A stretch of 22,647 bases of DNA from Alcaligenes faecalis (GTDB lineage Bacteria; Pseudomonadota; Gammaproteobacteria; Burkholderiales; Burkholderiaceae_B): assembly GCF_041521385.1 (NCBI RefSeq), contig NZ_CP168006.1:4124523-4147169 (forward strand), in the 5' to 3' direction. The first letter of the stretch is position 1, and every line of letters starts with the position of its first letter. The position numbers and the translations under genes were made by a program. Below the pieces are notes generated by a model that ran no database searches, was not told the DNA's origin, and saw only the letters and a list, made by a program, of their open reading frames with translations. Shown here in pieces: positions 1 to 8,095 of this stretch.

Positions 1-699
1 CGGTAGCCCTTGAAGAAAGGCGTGTGACGACCACCCTCTTCTTTGGACAGAATGTACACCTCGGCGTCAAAGTCGGTGTGAGGCATGATCGAACCGGGCT
101 TGGCCAGAACCTGACCACGCTCCACGTCTTCACGCTTGGTACCGCGCAGCAACAGACCGACGTTATCGCCAGCTTCGCCTTGGTCCAGCAGTTTGCGGAA
201 CATTTCAAGGTACCGTCAACGGCACGCTCAGGCGTAGGAATGTAGTTGTCCAGCGCCTCGGCCAGAGCCAGAACAGCTTGGCTGCCCACTTGTTCAGGAA
301 CACGATGATGTAAGGAACGCCAACCTGACGGCTCAGCAAAATGTGCTCGCGAGTCTGGGGCATTGGGCCATCAGCGGCCGAGCAAACCAAAATAGCGCCG
401 TCCATCTGGGCAGCACCCGTAATCATGTTCTTGACGTAGTCAGCGTGGCCGGGGCAGTCAACGTGTGCGTAGTGACGGTTAGGCGTCTCGTACTCAACGT
501 GCGAGGTGCTGATGGTGATACCACGTGCTTTTTCTTCAGGGGCGTTGTCAATCTGCGAGTAATCGCGTGCTTCGCCGCCAAATGCCTTGGACAGAACCGT
601 GCAGATTGCAGCGGTCAGAGTGGTTTTACCGTGGTCAACGTGACCGATAGTACCGACGTTGACGTGCGGTTTAGTCCGTTCAAACTTACCTTTTGCCAT
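1..699 (-). pseudogene. tuf: elongation factor Tu, internally deleted and frameshifted, 3' end beyond window
   Basis: EF-Tu is the GTPase that carries aminoacyl-tRNA to the ribosome. The first 137 residues are normal: GHVDHGKT (G1, residues 19-26), DCPGH (G3, 81-85) and the start of G4, N136-K137. After K137 (codon 289-291) about 49 residues are missing, including the G4 aspartate. A roughly 26-residue piece, ending in TPERAVDGT, follows in another frame (about 286-209). A second block of about 49 residues is then missing, from the start of domain 2, and sequence resumes at EMFRKLL (from 206) in a third frame and runs intact to the window edge. Literal translation stops at 205-207, giving 164 residues. 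Estimates of missing length come from alignment with remembered EF-Tu. Only 2-3 nt of possible overlap is seen at each junction. It is the last visible gene of rpsL-rpsG-fusA-tuf, and a second tuf ends at 22571. It could be a true pseudogene or an assembly error in a duplicated gene. Confidence 0.85.
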
Positions 700-745
700 G
701 ATTTATCCCAATTATGTTTTACAGGAAAACAAAAAAATTGTTGAG

Positions 746-767
746 CAGCCCGCCATAAGGCGGGCTG
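746..767 (-). promoter_or_regulatory. hairpin in the fusA-tuf spacer
   Basis: A perfect 9-bp GC-rich stem (arms 746-754 and 759-767, core AGCCCGCC/GGCGGGCT) with an ATAA/TTAT loop lies just after the fusA stop. On the transcribed minus strand it is followed, 8 nt later, by a run of seven T (731-737). The gap between stem and T-run is longer than in a standard intrinsic terminator. It may therefore be a partial terminator, an mRNA processing site or a 3'-end stabiliser between fusA and tuf. Confidence 0.5.
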
Positions 768-776
768 ATATTGCTA

Positions 777-2879
777 TTACTTACCGCGCGCGCTGATCAC
801 TTCGTCAGCTACGTTCTTTGGAGCTTCAGCATATTGCTTGAATTCCATCGTGTACGTAGCACGACCCTGTGTTTGCGAACGCAGGCTGGTCGAGTAACCG
901 AACATCTCGGCCAGAGGAACCTCGGCCTTGATGACCTTGCCACCGCCAACCATATCGTCCATACCCTGCACCATACCGCGACGGGAAGACAAGTCACCCA
1001 TCACTGTACCGGCGTATTCCTCAGGAGTTTCAACCTCAACCGCCATGGTTGGCTCCAGCAGAACTGGGGAAGCCTTGCGCATACCATCCTTGAAGGCCAT
1101 CGAAGCGGCCATACGGAAGGCGTTTTCGTTCGAGTCCACATCGTGGTACGAACCGAAGAACAGCGTAGCTTTGACGTCCACCACTGGGTAACCGGCGACC
1201 ACACCCGAAGACAGGGTTTCGCGAATACCTTTTTCAACAGCAGGAATGAATTCGCGAGGAACCACACCGCCCTTGATGGCGTCAACGAACTCAAAGCCGC
1301 CACCGGCTTCCAGGGGCTCGAGCTTGAGCACAACGTGACCGTACTGACCACGACCACCGGACTGTTTGACGAATTTACCTTCGATTTCGTCGCAAGTCTT
1401 GCGGATGGTTTCGCGGTAAGCCACTTGTGGTTTGCCCACGTTGGCTTCCACGCCGAATTCACGACGCATGCGGTCTACCAGAACTTCCAGGTGCAGCTCG
1501 CCCATACCGGAAATAATGGTCTGGCCGGATTCTTCGTCGCTGCTGACGCGGAAAGAAGGATCTTCCTGAGCCAGACGGGACAAGGCCACGCCCATTTTTT
1601 CCTGGTCGGACTTGGTTTTTGGTTCCACAGCCTGCGAAATCACGGGCTCCGGGAACTCCATACGTTCCAGAATGATGTGCTGGCTGGCGTCACACAGGGT
1701 CTCACCTGTAGTCACGTCTTTCAGGCCCACCACGGAAGCGATATCACCGGCAACCAGCTCTTTCAGTTCGGCACGGTTGTTTGCGTGCATCTGCAAAATA
1801 CGGCCGATACGCTCTTTCTTGCCCTTGATAGGGTTGTAGACCGTGTCGCCCGAACGCAAAACGCCCGAGTAAACGCGCACGAAGGTCAATTGACCAACAA
1901 AGGGGTCAGTCATCAGCTTGAACGCCAGAGCGGACATAGGCTCTTCGTCGTTGGCTTTACGATGAATTACGTTACCTTCGTCATCCGAACCTTCGACAGG
2001 TGGAATATCCACTGGCGATGGCAGGTAGTCGATCACGGCGTCCAGCATACGCTGTACACCTTTGTTTTTGAACGCGGTACCGCACAGCATTGGCTGAATT
2101 TCGCAGGCAATGGTACGTGTACGCAGACCCAGGTTGATGTCCTCTTCGGAGAGGTCACCGTTTTCCAGGTACTTGTTCATCAGGTCTTCGCTGGCTTCAG
2201 CAGCCGATTCGACCATTTTCTCGCGCCATTCTTCAGCCGAAGCTTGCAGCTCGGCAGGAATGTCGGTGTAGTCGAACTTCACACCGTTGCTGGCTTGATC
2301 CCAGATGATTGCTTTCATCTTGATCAGGTCAACCACGCCCTGGAAGCCGTCTTCAGCGCCAATCGGGATAACGATAGGCACAGGGTGAGCTTTCAGACGC
2401 AGTTTGAGCTGGTCATAAACCTTAAAGAAGTTAGCGCCTGTGCGGTCCATCTTGTTGATGAAAGCCAAACGAGGCACACCGTACTTGTTGGCTTGACGCC
2501 ATACGGTTTCCGACTGAGGCTGAACACCACCCACCGCGCAGTACACCATGCAAGCGCCGTCCAGCACACGCATGGAACGCTCTACTTCAATTGTGAAGTC
2601 AACGTGACCGGGGGTATCAATGATGTTGATACGGTGCTCTGGGTAATTGCCCGCCATACCACGCCAGAAGGCAGTGGTAGCAGCCGAGGTAATGGTGATC
2701 CCGCGCTCTTGCTCTTGCTCCATCCAGTCCATGGTAGCCGAACCTTCGTGGGTTTCGCCCAGTTTGTGGTTCACACCGGTGTAGAACAGGATGCGCTCGG
2801 TAGTGGTCGTTTTCCCGGCGTCGATGTGAGCCGAGATACCGATGTTGCGATAGCGCTGAATAGGGGTTTTGCGGGCCAT
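777..2879 (-). CDS. fusA: elongation factor G
   Basis: The translocation GTPase that moves tRNAs and mRNA through the ribosome and, with RRF, helps recycle it; cytosolic. At 700 residues it is full length for the family. Visible GTPase motifs are AHIDAGKT (G1, residues 17-24), DTPGH (G3, 88-92) and NKMD (G4, 142-145). The C-terminal half keeps the EF-G domain IV and V sequence up to the stop TAA at 777-779. It starts with ATG 17 nt after the rpsG stop and is followed by tuf after a 77-nt spacer with a hairpin, so it is the third gene of the str operon. There is no sign of damage, in contrast to the neighbouring tuf. The assignment is effectively certain. Confidence 0.98.
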   Translation of the reverse strand: MARKTPIQRYRNIGISAHIDAGKTTTTERILFYTGVNHKLGETHEGSATMDWMEQEQERGITITSAATTAFWRGMAGNYPEHRINIIDTPGHVDFTIEVERSMRVLDGACMVYCAVGGVQPQSETVWRQANKYGVPRLAFINKMDRTGANFFKVYDQLKLRLKAHPVPIVIPIGAEDGFQGVVDLIKMKAIIWDQASNGVKFDYTDIPAELQASAEEWREKMVESAAEASEDLMNKYLENGDLSEEDINLGLRTRTIACEIQPMLCGTAFKNKGVQRMLDAVIDYLPSPVDIPPVEGSDDEGNVIHRKANDEEPMSALAFKLMTDPFVGQLTFVRVYSGVLRSGDTVYNPIKGKKERIGRILQMHANNRAELKELVAGDIASVVGLKDVTTGETLCDASQHIILERMEFPEPVISQAVEPKTKSDQEKMGVALSRLAQEDPSFRVSSDEESGQTIISGMGELHLEVLVDRMRREFGVEANVGKPQVAYRETIRKTCDEIEGKFVKQSGGRGQYGHVVLKLEPLEAGGGFEFVDAIKGGVVPREFIPAVEKGIRETLSSGVVAGYPVVDVKATLFFGSYHDVDSNENAFRMAASMAFKDGMRKASPVLLEPTMAVEVETPEEYAGTVMGDLSSRRGMVQGMDDMVGGGKVIKAEVPLAEMFGYSTSLRSQTQGRATYTMEFKQYAEAPKNVADEVISARGK

Positions 2880-2896
2880 GATTATATGTCCTCAGA

Positions 2897-3367
2897 TTAC
2901 CAACGGAAATGGCTGAATGCTTTGTTGGCATCGGCCATCTTGTGCGTGTCTTCACGCTTTTTCATTGCACCGCCACGGCCTTCGGCCGCATCGGACAATT
3001 CGCCGGCCAGGCGCAAGTCCATCGATTTTTCGCCGCGTTTCTTGGCGGATTCACGCACCCAGCGCATGGCCAGAGCCAAACGACGGACAGGACGCACTTC
3101 GACAGGTACCTGGTAGTTAGCACCACCAACACGGCGGCTCTTGACTTCAACAACAGGCTTTACATTATTGATGGCAGCATTAAACACTTCGAGCGGATCT
3201 TTGCCGGTTTTCTGCGCAATTTGGTCCAGCGCGCCATAAACAATACGTTCGGCAACAGCTTTCTTGCCGGACAGCATGACCACGTTCATGAATTTGGCCA
3301 GCTCAACGCTGCCAAATTTTGGGTCAGGTAGGATTTCACGTTTGGGTACTTCGCGACGGCGAGGCAT
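2897..3367 (-). CDS. rpsG: 30S ribosomal protein S7
   Basis: Primary 16S rRNA-binding protein that nucleates assembly of the 30S head and contacts tRNA at the E site. The 156-residue product begins [20 protein letters not shown] and ends AFSHFRW, as expected for bacterial S7. The start at 3367 is chosen because the protein then has the family N-terminus and an AAGGAA ribosome-binding site lies just upstream; an in-frame start 23 codons earlier would add a non-conserved extension. It lies between rpsL (139-nt spacer) and fusA (17 nt). In E. coli, S7 represses its own synthesis by binding the rpsL-rpsG spacer, and the hairpins in the corresponding spacer here would suit such control, but that is inference. 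Confidence 0.98.
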   Translation of the reverse strand: MPRRREVPKREILPDPKFGSVELAKFMNVVMLSGKKAVAERIVYGALDQIAQKTGKDPLEVFNAAINNVKPVVEVKSRRVGGANYQVPVEVRPVRRLALAMRWVRESAKKRGEKSMDLRLAGELSDAAEGRGGAMKKREDTHKMADANKAFSHFRW

Positions 3368-3396
3368 TTTAATTTCCTTGTGACTATTCAGTTGAA

Positions 3397-3492
3397 CCGC
3401 TTTTCGCGGTCTCGGCCATTCATGACAAATGACCACTTACCTACCATGGCGCAACGGCCACGGTTGCACGGATCCAGATCAGTGAACTGATC
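3397..3492 (-). promoter_or_regulatory. rpsL-rpsG intercistronic hairpins, possible S7 autoregulatory region
   Basis: Two small inverted repeats occupy the 139-nt spacer: ACCGC/GCGGT with a 5-nt loop (3397-3411) and a perfect GATCAG/CTGATC with a TGAA loop (3477-3492) just after the rpsL stop. In E. coli the S12-S7 spacer is the binding site for S7 in autogenous control. The position matches, but I cannot verify that the fold matches. Confidence 0.3.
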
Positions 3493-3506
3493 GATGGATA
3501 CATGGA

Positions 3507-3878
3507 TTACTTGGGACGCTTGGCGCCGTACTTGGAGCGGGACTGTTTACGATCCTTGACGCCTTGCAGGTCAAGAGCACCGCGAACGATGTGGTAACGC
3601 ACACCTGGCAAGTCTTTAACACGACCACCGCGGACGAGAACGACCGAGTGCTCTTGCAGGTTGTGGCCTTCACCACCGATGTAAGAAATAACTTCGAAGC
3701 CGTTGGTCAGACGCACTTTGGCGACTTTACGCAGAGCGGAGTTAGGCTTCTTGGGGGTCGTGGTGTATACACGGGTGCAAACACCGCGGCGCTGTGGGCA
3801 GTTCTCGAGCGCAGGGCTCTTGCTGCTAACGCGGCTGACTTCGCGCGGTTTACGCACGAGCTGGCTAATGGTTGGCAT
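3507..3878 (-). CDS. rpsL: 30S ribosomal protein S12
   Basis: S12 sits at the decoding centre of the 30S subunit and governs accuracy; it is the classic streptomycin target protein. The product is 123 residues, [13 protein letters not shown] to KYGAKRPK, close to the usual 123-125. The conserved lysines whose substitution gives streptomycin resistance are both present: K43 in TPKKPN and K88 in GRVKDLP. The gene is therefore wild type at these positions. The ATG at 3876-3878 is chosen because it gives the family N-terminus and has an AAAGG ribosome-binding site 4 nt upstream. The frame stays open for 59 codons further upstream, but that part is not S12-like. It is the first gene of the str operon, downstream of a leader of about 260 nt. 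Confidence 0.98.
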   Translation of the reverse strand: MPTISQLVRKPREVSRVSSKSPALENCPQRRGVCTRVYTTTPKKPNSALRKVAKVRLTNGFEVISYIGGEGHNLQEHSVVLVRGGRVKDLPGVRYHIVRGALDLQGVKDRKQSRSKYGAKRPK

Positions 3879-3885
3879 GACCTTT

Positions 3886-3923
3886 ACGTATCCTATAACG
3901 TACTTTACGTACTGGTTGACGTA
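3886..3923. repeat. four ACGTA repeats spaced 12, 9 and 12 nt in the rpsL leader
   Basis: The pentamer ACGTA (TACGT on the transcribed strand) occurs at 3886, 3898, 3907 and 3919, ending 8 nt before the rpsL start. Every spacing is a multiple of three, so in the frame of rpsL it reads as repeated Tyr-Val pairs. The last copy forms part of TACGTAAAGG, which contains the likely ribosome-binding site. Function unknown; it could be a short repeat expansion. Confidence 0.5.
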
Positions 3924-3953
3924 TATGTTTTGAAAAACGCCGTCCAGTTGACA

Positions 3954-3972
3954 GGTTTTAAAACCCTGTACC
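3954..3972. repeat. near-perfect palindrome ACAGG-TTTTAAAA-CCCTGT in the str leader
   Basis: An AT-centred inverted repeat with ACAGG and CCTGT arms around TTTTAAAA, with one extra C in the right arm. It lies inside the leader between the str promoter and rpsL. It could be a protein-binding site or an RNA hairpin; nothing in the sequence decides which. Confidence 0.35.
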
Positions 3973-4051
3973 AGAAGCGGCATTGCGCAATACCACTCCC
4001 CATAAAACACGAAAAAGAGCGGTCTTGCACATGGCTTGGGCTTGATTTCAA

Positions 4052-4091
4052 GCACTCAAAAAGTGCCCGCAGCCCCTAAATTCAGGGCTGC
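4052..4091 (-). terminator. candidate attenuator in the str operon leader
   Basis: On the transcribed minus strand, a GCAGCCC/GGGCTGC stem (4085-4091 with 4069-4075, 9-nt loop) is followed after 6 nt by TTTTT (4058-4062). The T-run is itself the loop of a second small stem, GCACT/AGTGC (4052-4066). The order promoter, GC-rich hairpin, T-run, rpsL suggests partial termination within the leader. The 6-nt gap makes it weaker than a textbook intrinsic terminator. Confidence 0.4.
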
Positions 4092-4143
4092 CATCAAATT
4101 ACTGCAAGGTGTACCGGCAAAGGATCCTTAAAGTAAGCTCTAA

Positions 4144-4173
4144 AATTTACCACAGTAAACCCTTATAGGTCAA
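4144..4173 (-). promoter_or_regulatory. str operon promoter (sigma-70 type)
   Basis: On the minus strand TTGACC (4173-4168) and TAAATT (4149-4144) are separated by 18 nt, a good sigma-70 pair, inside the 420-nt gap between rpsL and the divergent response regulator gene. Transcription would start near 4137, giving a leader of about 260 nt before rpsL. No other comparably good promoter pair was seen in the gap on this strand. Confidence 0.6.
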
Positions 4174-4255
4174 CGATTTGGGCTCCAATCCAGCGGTTTC
4201 CCGTTGTCACCGCACACGCGAGGGAGCACTTGATCACTCGCTATCTACATATCGT

Positions 4256-4261
4256 TATACT
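4256..4261 (+). promoter_or_regulatory. possible -10 element for the response regulator operon
   Basis: TATACT is a good -10 hexamer about 38 nt upstream of the chosen start. The best -35-like sequence, TTGATC (4230-4235), is 20 nt away, longer than the usual 16-18. The promoter is therefore weak, activator-dependent or misassigned. The rest of the 3879-4298 gap on the plus strand shows no clear promoter. Confidence 0.25.
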
Positions 4262-4285
4262 GCAGGGCTATTGCACTTATGCGAC

Positions 4286-4290
4286 AAGGA
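4286..4290 (+). promoter_or_regulatory. ribosome-binding site deciding the response regulator start
   Basis: AAGGA lies 8 nt before the ATG at 4299 but only 2 nt before the ATG at 4293. This favours 4299, which also gives the standard receiver-domain N-terminus with the acidic pair at residues 8-9. Confidence 0.55.
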
Positions 4291-4298
4291 CAATGCCC

Positions 4299-5006
4299 AT
4301 GATCATCGCTTCCCTGGAAGACGACCTCGTCCAGGCTGAACTGATTGCCCGGATCTTGACCGAGGCTGACTATGAGTGTCGCTCTTTTCATCAAGGAAAG
4401 GACCTGTTGGCTGCTCTGGCCAAGCCACATGATTTCAGCTTATTGCTATTGGATTGGGAACTGCCAGATGTCAGTGGCCTGGATGTGTTGCGTTGGGTTC
4501 GCACCACACTGGGACATGCCTTGCCGGTTCTCTTCCTGACCAGCCGTACCCAGGAAGAGGATCTGGTCACGGGTTTGCAAGCCGGAGCCGACGACTATAT
4601 TAGTAAGCCTGTACGCAAGGGAGAACTCGTTGCGCGTGTCAACGCTGCTGTCCGGCGTATGGACTTGAGCACCTCAACCGTTCAGGACAGCCGTTTCTCA
4701 TTTGCAGGCTATGATATTTTTCCTGAACAAGGTCATATCGTGCTGAACGGTGAAACCGTCACCCTGGCGCCCAAAGAATTCGAGCTGGCCCTTTTGCTAT
4801 TTCGTAATCCTGGCCGCCTGTTCTCACGAGATGTTTTAAGCTCCGCGGTCTGGAACCGGGAAATTCCGGCCACCTCCCGTACACTGGATACTCACCTGTC
4901 CAACATACGCCGTAAACTCCAACTGCGCCCCGAAAATGGGGTACGTCTGACAGCGTCCTATGCCCTTGGCTATCGCCTTGAACTTTTGACCGACCCTTCT
5001 TGCTAG
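4299..5006 (+). CDS. OmpR/PhoB-family response regulator
   Basis: A two-component DNA-binding regulator, 235 residues from the chosen start. The receiver domain (about 1-115) has the acidic pair D8-D9, phosphoacceptor D52 in LLLDWELPD, T81-S82 in LFLTSR and K103 in YISKPV, so all phosphorylation residues are present. The C-terminal half (about 130-230) is a winged helix of the Trans_reg_C type, with LAPKEFELALLL, the RTLDTHLSNIRRKL recognition region and the wing ending in GYRLE. An in-frame ATG at 4293 and an earlier one at 4230 are possible but less well placed. It is the first gene of the plus-strand block and ends 10 nt before the LysM/FecR gene, with the partner kinase next. The target genes are not identifiable from the sequence. 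Confidence 0.93.
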   Translation: MIIASLEDDLVQAELIARILTEADYECRSFHQGKDLLAALAKPHDFSLLLLDWELPDVSGLDVLRWVRTTLGHALPVLFLTSRTQEEDLVTGLQAGADDYISKPVRKGELVARVNAAVRRMDLSTSTVQDSRFSFAGYDIFPEQGHIVLNGETVTLAPKEFELALLLFRNPGRLFSRDVLSSAVWNREIPATSRTLDTHLSNIRRKLQLRPENGVRLTASYALGYRLELLTDPSC

Positions 5007-5016
5007 CTCACTTCCT

Positions 5017-6108
5017 ATGATTACTTTGCGTATCGCCGCTCCTCTTGTCTGCGGCCTGATTTGGGGCGGCATCGTGTCAGCCCAACCGTCCGGGGCACGT
5101 GGCGAGAACTTTGTCTACAAAGTGATGTCCGGTGATACTTTGCTTGATATTTCCCAGACATACACACGCCAAAGCCGGAACTGGTCCGAGATTCAGCGAT
5201 TGAATGCGGTGGATGATCCTTATCGCCTGCCGATTGGCAAAGAGCTGCACATTCCGTTTCGCATGATTCCGGAAGTGGCCGCCCCCGCCCGGATTACGCA
5301 CCAAACCGGTCAGATTCTGGTGAACGGCCAGGCACTGGGCGCAGGAACCACCCATTTGCAAGAGGGTGATCTGGTCCGCACAGGCAGCAGTGGTTACCTG
5401 ACACTGGAGCTGCAGGACGGTAGTCAACTGAGTGTGCCTGCCCAGGCCTCCTTGAGCGTGACCCGAATGCGTGCCTTTGAAGGTACAGGTCTGACCGACT
5501 CGATCATCGCTCTGGATGATGGCGATGTGGAATCACGCGTATCTCCGGAAAAAACCGGCGTAGGTCGCTTTGAGGTTCGTACCCCAGTCAGCATTACTGG
5601 CGTACGAGGCACAGAGTTGCGCGTACGTACGCAGCAAGGCGTGGCGCACAGCGAAGTGCTGGAAGGCCGCGCAGAGCTGGGAACGCAACAACGCAGCACC
5701 CCCACCGCGCTGAAGCAAAATCAAGGCGCCGCGGTTGGTACAGACGGCAATATCCTGGCGCTGGCACCCTTGTTGCCTGCTCCACAGATCTCCATGCCCG
5801 AGCGTCGCGGCGGTCAATGGAACAGCACGATTCAGGCCGTTCCGGGAGCCCAGGCCTATTTGGTCCAAACTTCCACCGATCCCCAAGGGGCCAAGCTGTT
5901 ATCACGGACCATCACGACCGATACTGACATCCAATTCAGTGCTTCGCGTCCTGGCACCTACTACGTCACCGTACGTGCCATTGACCGCCACGGCCTGATG
6001 GGTCCGGACACGATCGAAAGCTTTGAAGGAGCAGCCAGCCTGGTCAGCTCGAACGGCCAGGCCGTAGTCAGCAATTTTGACGACCCTATCCTGCTGTCTC
6101 AGTTCTGA
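5017..6108 (+). CDS. exported LysM and FecR-domain protein
   Basis: A predicted periplasmic or envelope protein of 363 residues. It has a signal peptide (about 1-22, hydrophobic core ending VSA) and a LysM peptidoglycan-binding module (about 32-81, YKVMSGDTLLDIS to IGKELHIPF). A FecR-like domain follows (about 115-225, with LVRTGSSGYLTLEL and VRTPVSITGVRGTELRV). The C-terminal region (about 255-340) resembles a fibronectin III-like beta sandwich. FecR domains are best known in anti-sigma regulators of iron uptake, but here there is no sigma factor and no membrane anchor beyond the signal sequence. It lies between a response regulator (10-nt gap) and a sensor kinase (19-nt gap), so a role as accessory ligand sensor for the kinase is a reasonable inference. 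No clear ribosome-binding site is visible, which suggests translation coupled to the gene before. Confidence 0.85.
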   Translation: MITLRIAAPLVCGLIWGGIVSAQPSGARGENFVYKVMSGDTLLDISQTYTRQSRNWSEIQRLNAVDDPYRLPIGKELHIPFRMIPEVAAPARITHQTGQILVNGQALGAGTTHLQEGDLVRTGSSGYLTLELQDGSQLSVPAQASLSVTRMRAFEGTGLTDSIIALDDGDVESRVSPEKTGVGRFEVRTPVSITGVRGTELRVRTQQGVAHSEVLEGRAELGTQQRSTPTALKQNQGAAVGTDGNILALAPLLPAPQISMPERRGGQWNSTIQAVPGAQAYLVQTSTDPQGAKLLSRTITTDTDIQFSASRPGTYYVTVRAIDRHGLMGPDTIESFEGAASLVSSNGQAVVSNFDDPILLSQF

Positions 6109-6127
6109 AACCTGAACGGCGTACGCC

Positions 6128-8095
6128 ATGAGCAGCCTGGCCCCCAGAAACAGCAAGCTCCTCTCTGACCGAGTTCGGAAAGAGTGGCATCTGGTTTCAG
6201 GCCTGCTGGTGTTGCTAACCTTATTGTTCAGTTCCCTGCGCGACGACTTTGCGCTGGGCAAACTGAACAATCTGATTTACGACTTCACCATGTCGGCGGC
6301 TATTTCACAAGCCGCCCCCCCGGATATTGTCGTTGTCGCCATCGACGACTACAGCATCGCCAATCTGGGTTTCTGGCCCTGGCGGCGTATCAGCCATGCA
6401 CAACTGCTGGGCCGACTTGAACAAGCCCGCGCAGTTGGGCTAGACCTGGTCTTTCAGGAACCCAATCCCGCCTACCCCGATGATGACCTTGCCCTATCCG
6501 AGGCCATTCGTCATCATGGGCGCGTGGTGCTGCCGCTCATCTACGACGCTCAGCGCCATGCCGTCCATACCGCCATTCCCATGCTCAGTAAGGCGGCCAA
6601 TGCAGCAGGCTACATCAATATCGAGCCTGATCCAGACGGTGTAGTACGTCGTGTCGCCGTGCAACGCGTCACCCCTTCAGGCCGGATTCTGCCGCACTTT
6701 ACGATTGCTATGTTGCTGACTGGTGGCGACACGGATTTGGCCTTGCAAGCCTTAAGCTCCAGCAAGACGAACACACCTCATATTCCCTTTTTGGGTCGTA
6801 GTGGCCATTTCCAGACCGTGCCTTACTTCAATGTCCTTAACGGCGATATTCCGCCCTCCTTCTTCAAGGACAAATATGTGCTGGTCGGTGCCTGGGGCAG
6901 TGGCCTAGGCGATACCTTCCCTACCCCGTTATCCAAAGCCGGGATGAGCAGCATGTCTGGCGTCGAAATTCTGGCCAATACCTTGCAAGCCGTACGTAGT
7001 AATCAATGGGTACGCACGCCACCAGCCTGGTTGATTGCGCTGGCAAGCTGCCTACCGGTACTGCTGGCTTGTCAGGTTCTGATCTACCTGTCGCCACGTG
7101 CGACCTTGCTAAGTCTGGTTGGACTGGTCATTGCGATTTTGCTGGTGAACTGGATCGCCATGCATGGCTTCAATCTGTGGATTCCGCCACTGGCTAGTCT
7201 GATAACCATCCTGCTGGCCTACCCACTTTGGCATTGGCGCAGTCAGGAAGCCGCCTTGAATCAAGTCACTGCAGAACTGAACAAGCTGCAGCTGGAATAC
7301 CCCGATGTCAGAACTGCATTGAACGAACGTTTGTCTGGCTTAAGTGCACGCAACCTGCCCCATCGTCTGACCCAGTTGCACACATCCATCGATCTGCTGC
7401 GACAGGCTCAAAACAAGCGTGAAGAGACCTTGCGCTTTATTTCACACGATATGCGAGCCCCCCAGAACTCCATCCTGGCGCTGACCAGCTTGCAACGTCA
7501 GGATGACAGCAAGCTGCCGCCCGATCAGTTCCTGCACAAGATGGAAGGCTATGCCGAGCAAACACTGGAGCTGGTCGATAACTTCATCAGTCTGGCACGG
7601 GCTGAAGCGATGGAGATGGTGTTAAGCCCCTTGGCTCTGTCCGATCTGCTGGCAGACTGCATGGACGATGCCTGGGCCAGTGCCAGCAAACGCGCTATCA
7701 GCCTGAGTCTGAATGACTCAGAGCTGGTCTGGGTGAACGGCAACGCCCCCATGCTGCGCCGTGCCTTTACCAATCTGATTCAGAACGCCATCAAGTATGG
7801 GCCGGACGGCAATCAGATTGATATAGACCTGGAAATCAGCCAGAACAAGGTACAAGTATGTGTTAAAGACCAAGGCTGGGGTATTCCTGCTGAAAACCGG
7901 GCGACTATTTTTGAGCCTTATCATCGCGCCCACGAGAACACTGCCGGTGCACCTTCAGGCAGCGGGCTGGGTTTAGCCTTTGTAAAAACTGTCATCAACA
8001 AACATGGTGGGGATATTGTGCTGGACAGCACGAGCGAACAAGGTTGCACCTTTATCGTCTCCCTGGCCACCGTGGATGTCTCCGATGAAGACTGA
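6128..8095 (+). CDS. CHASE2-domain sensor histidine kinase
   Basis: A membrane sensor kinase of 655 residues. TM1 is at about 22-37. A large periplasmic CHASE2 domain (about 45-285, starting near PPDIVVVAIDDYSI) is followed by three close membrane segments (about 299-368), the typical CHASE2 layout. A helical linker leads to the HisKA domain with phosphoacceptor H440 in FISHDMRAPQNS. The catalytic domain has the N box NLIQNAIK (N553), G1 box DQGWG (581-585), F box FEPY and G2 box GSGLGL (611-616), so it should be active. It follows the LysM/FecR gene by 19 nt and overlaps the AraC-family gene by 11 nt. The cognate regulator is most likely the gene at 4299. The signal is unknown; CHASE2 is an extracytoplasmic sensor domain. 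Confidence 0.93.
   Translation: MSSLAPRNSKLLSDRVRKEWHLVSGLLVLLTLLFSSLRDDFALGKLNNLIYDFTMSAAISQAAPPDIVVVAIDDYSIANLGFWPWRRISHAQLLGRLEQARAVGLDLVFQEPNPAYPDDDLALSEAIRHHGRVVLPLIYDAQRHAVHTAIPMLSKAANAAGYINIEPDPDGVVRRVAVQRVTPSGRILPHFTIAMLLTGGDTDLALQALSSSKTNTPHIPFLGRSGHFQTVPYFNVLNGDIPPSFFKDKYVLVGAWGSGLGDTFPTPLSKAGMSSMSGVEILANTLQAVRSNQWVRTPPAWLIALASCLPVLLACQVLIYLSPRATLLSLVGLVIAILLVNWIAMHGFNLWIPPLASLITILLAYPLWHWRSQEAALNQVTAELNKLQLEYPDVRTALNERLSGLSARNLPHRLTQLHTSIDLLRQAQNKREETLRFISHDMRAPQNSILALTSLQRQDDSKLPPDQFLHKMEGYAEQTLELVDNFISLARAEAMEMVLSPLALSDLLADCMDDAWASASKRAISLSLNDSELVWVNGNAPMLRRAFTNLIQNAIKYGPDGNQIDIDLEISQNKVQVCVKDQGWGIPAENRATIFEPYHRAHENTAGAPSGSGLGLAFVKTVINKHGGDIVLDSTSEQGCTFIVSLATVDVSDED

Noticed and set aside
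771..3116. A 781-codon open frame on the plus strand, antisense to fusA and rpsG
   Set aside because: It is a mirror of highly biased codon use in conserved genes on the other strand. It has no recognisable domains and overlaps rpsG and fusA.
3879..4055. N-terminal extension of S12 in frame upstream of the chosen start
   Set aside because: The 59 extra residues have no S12 similarity, and a good ribosome-binding site precedes the ATG at 3878.
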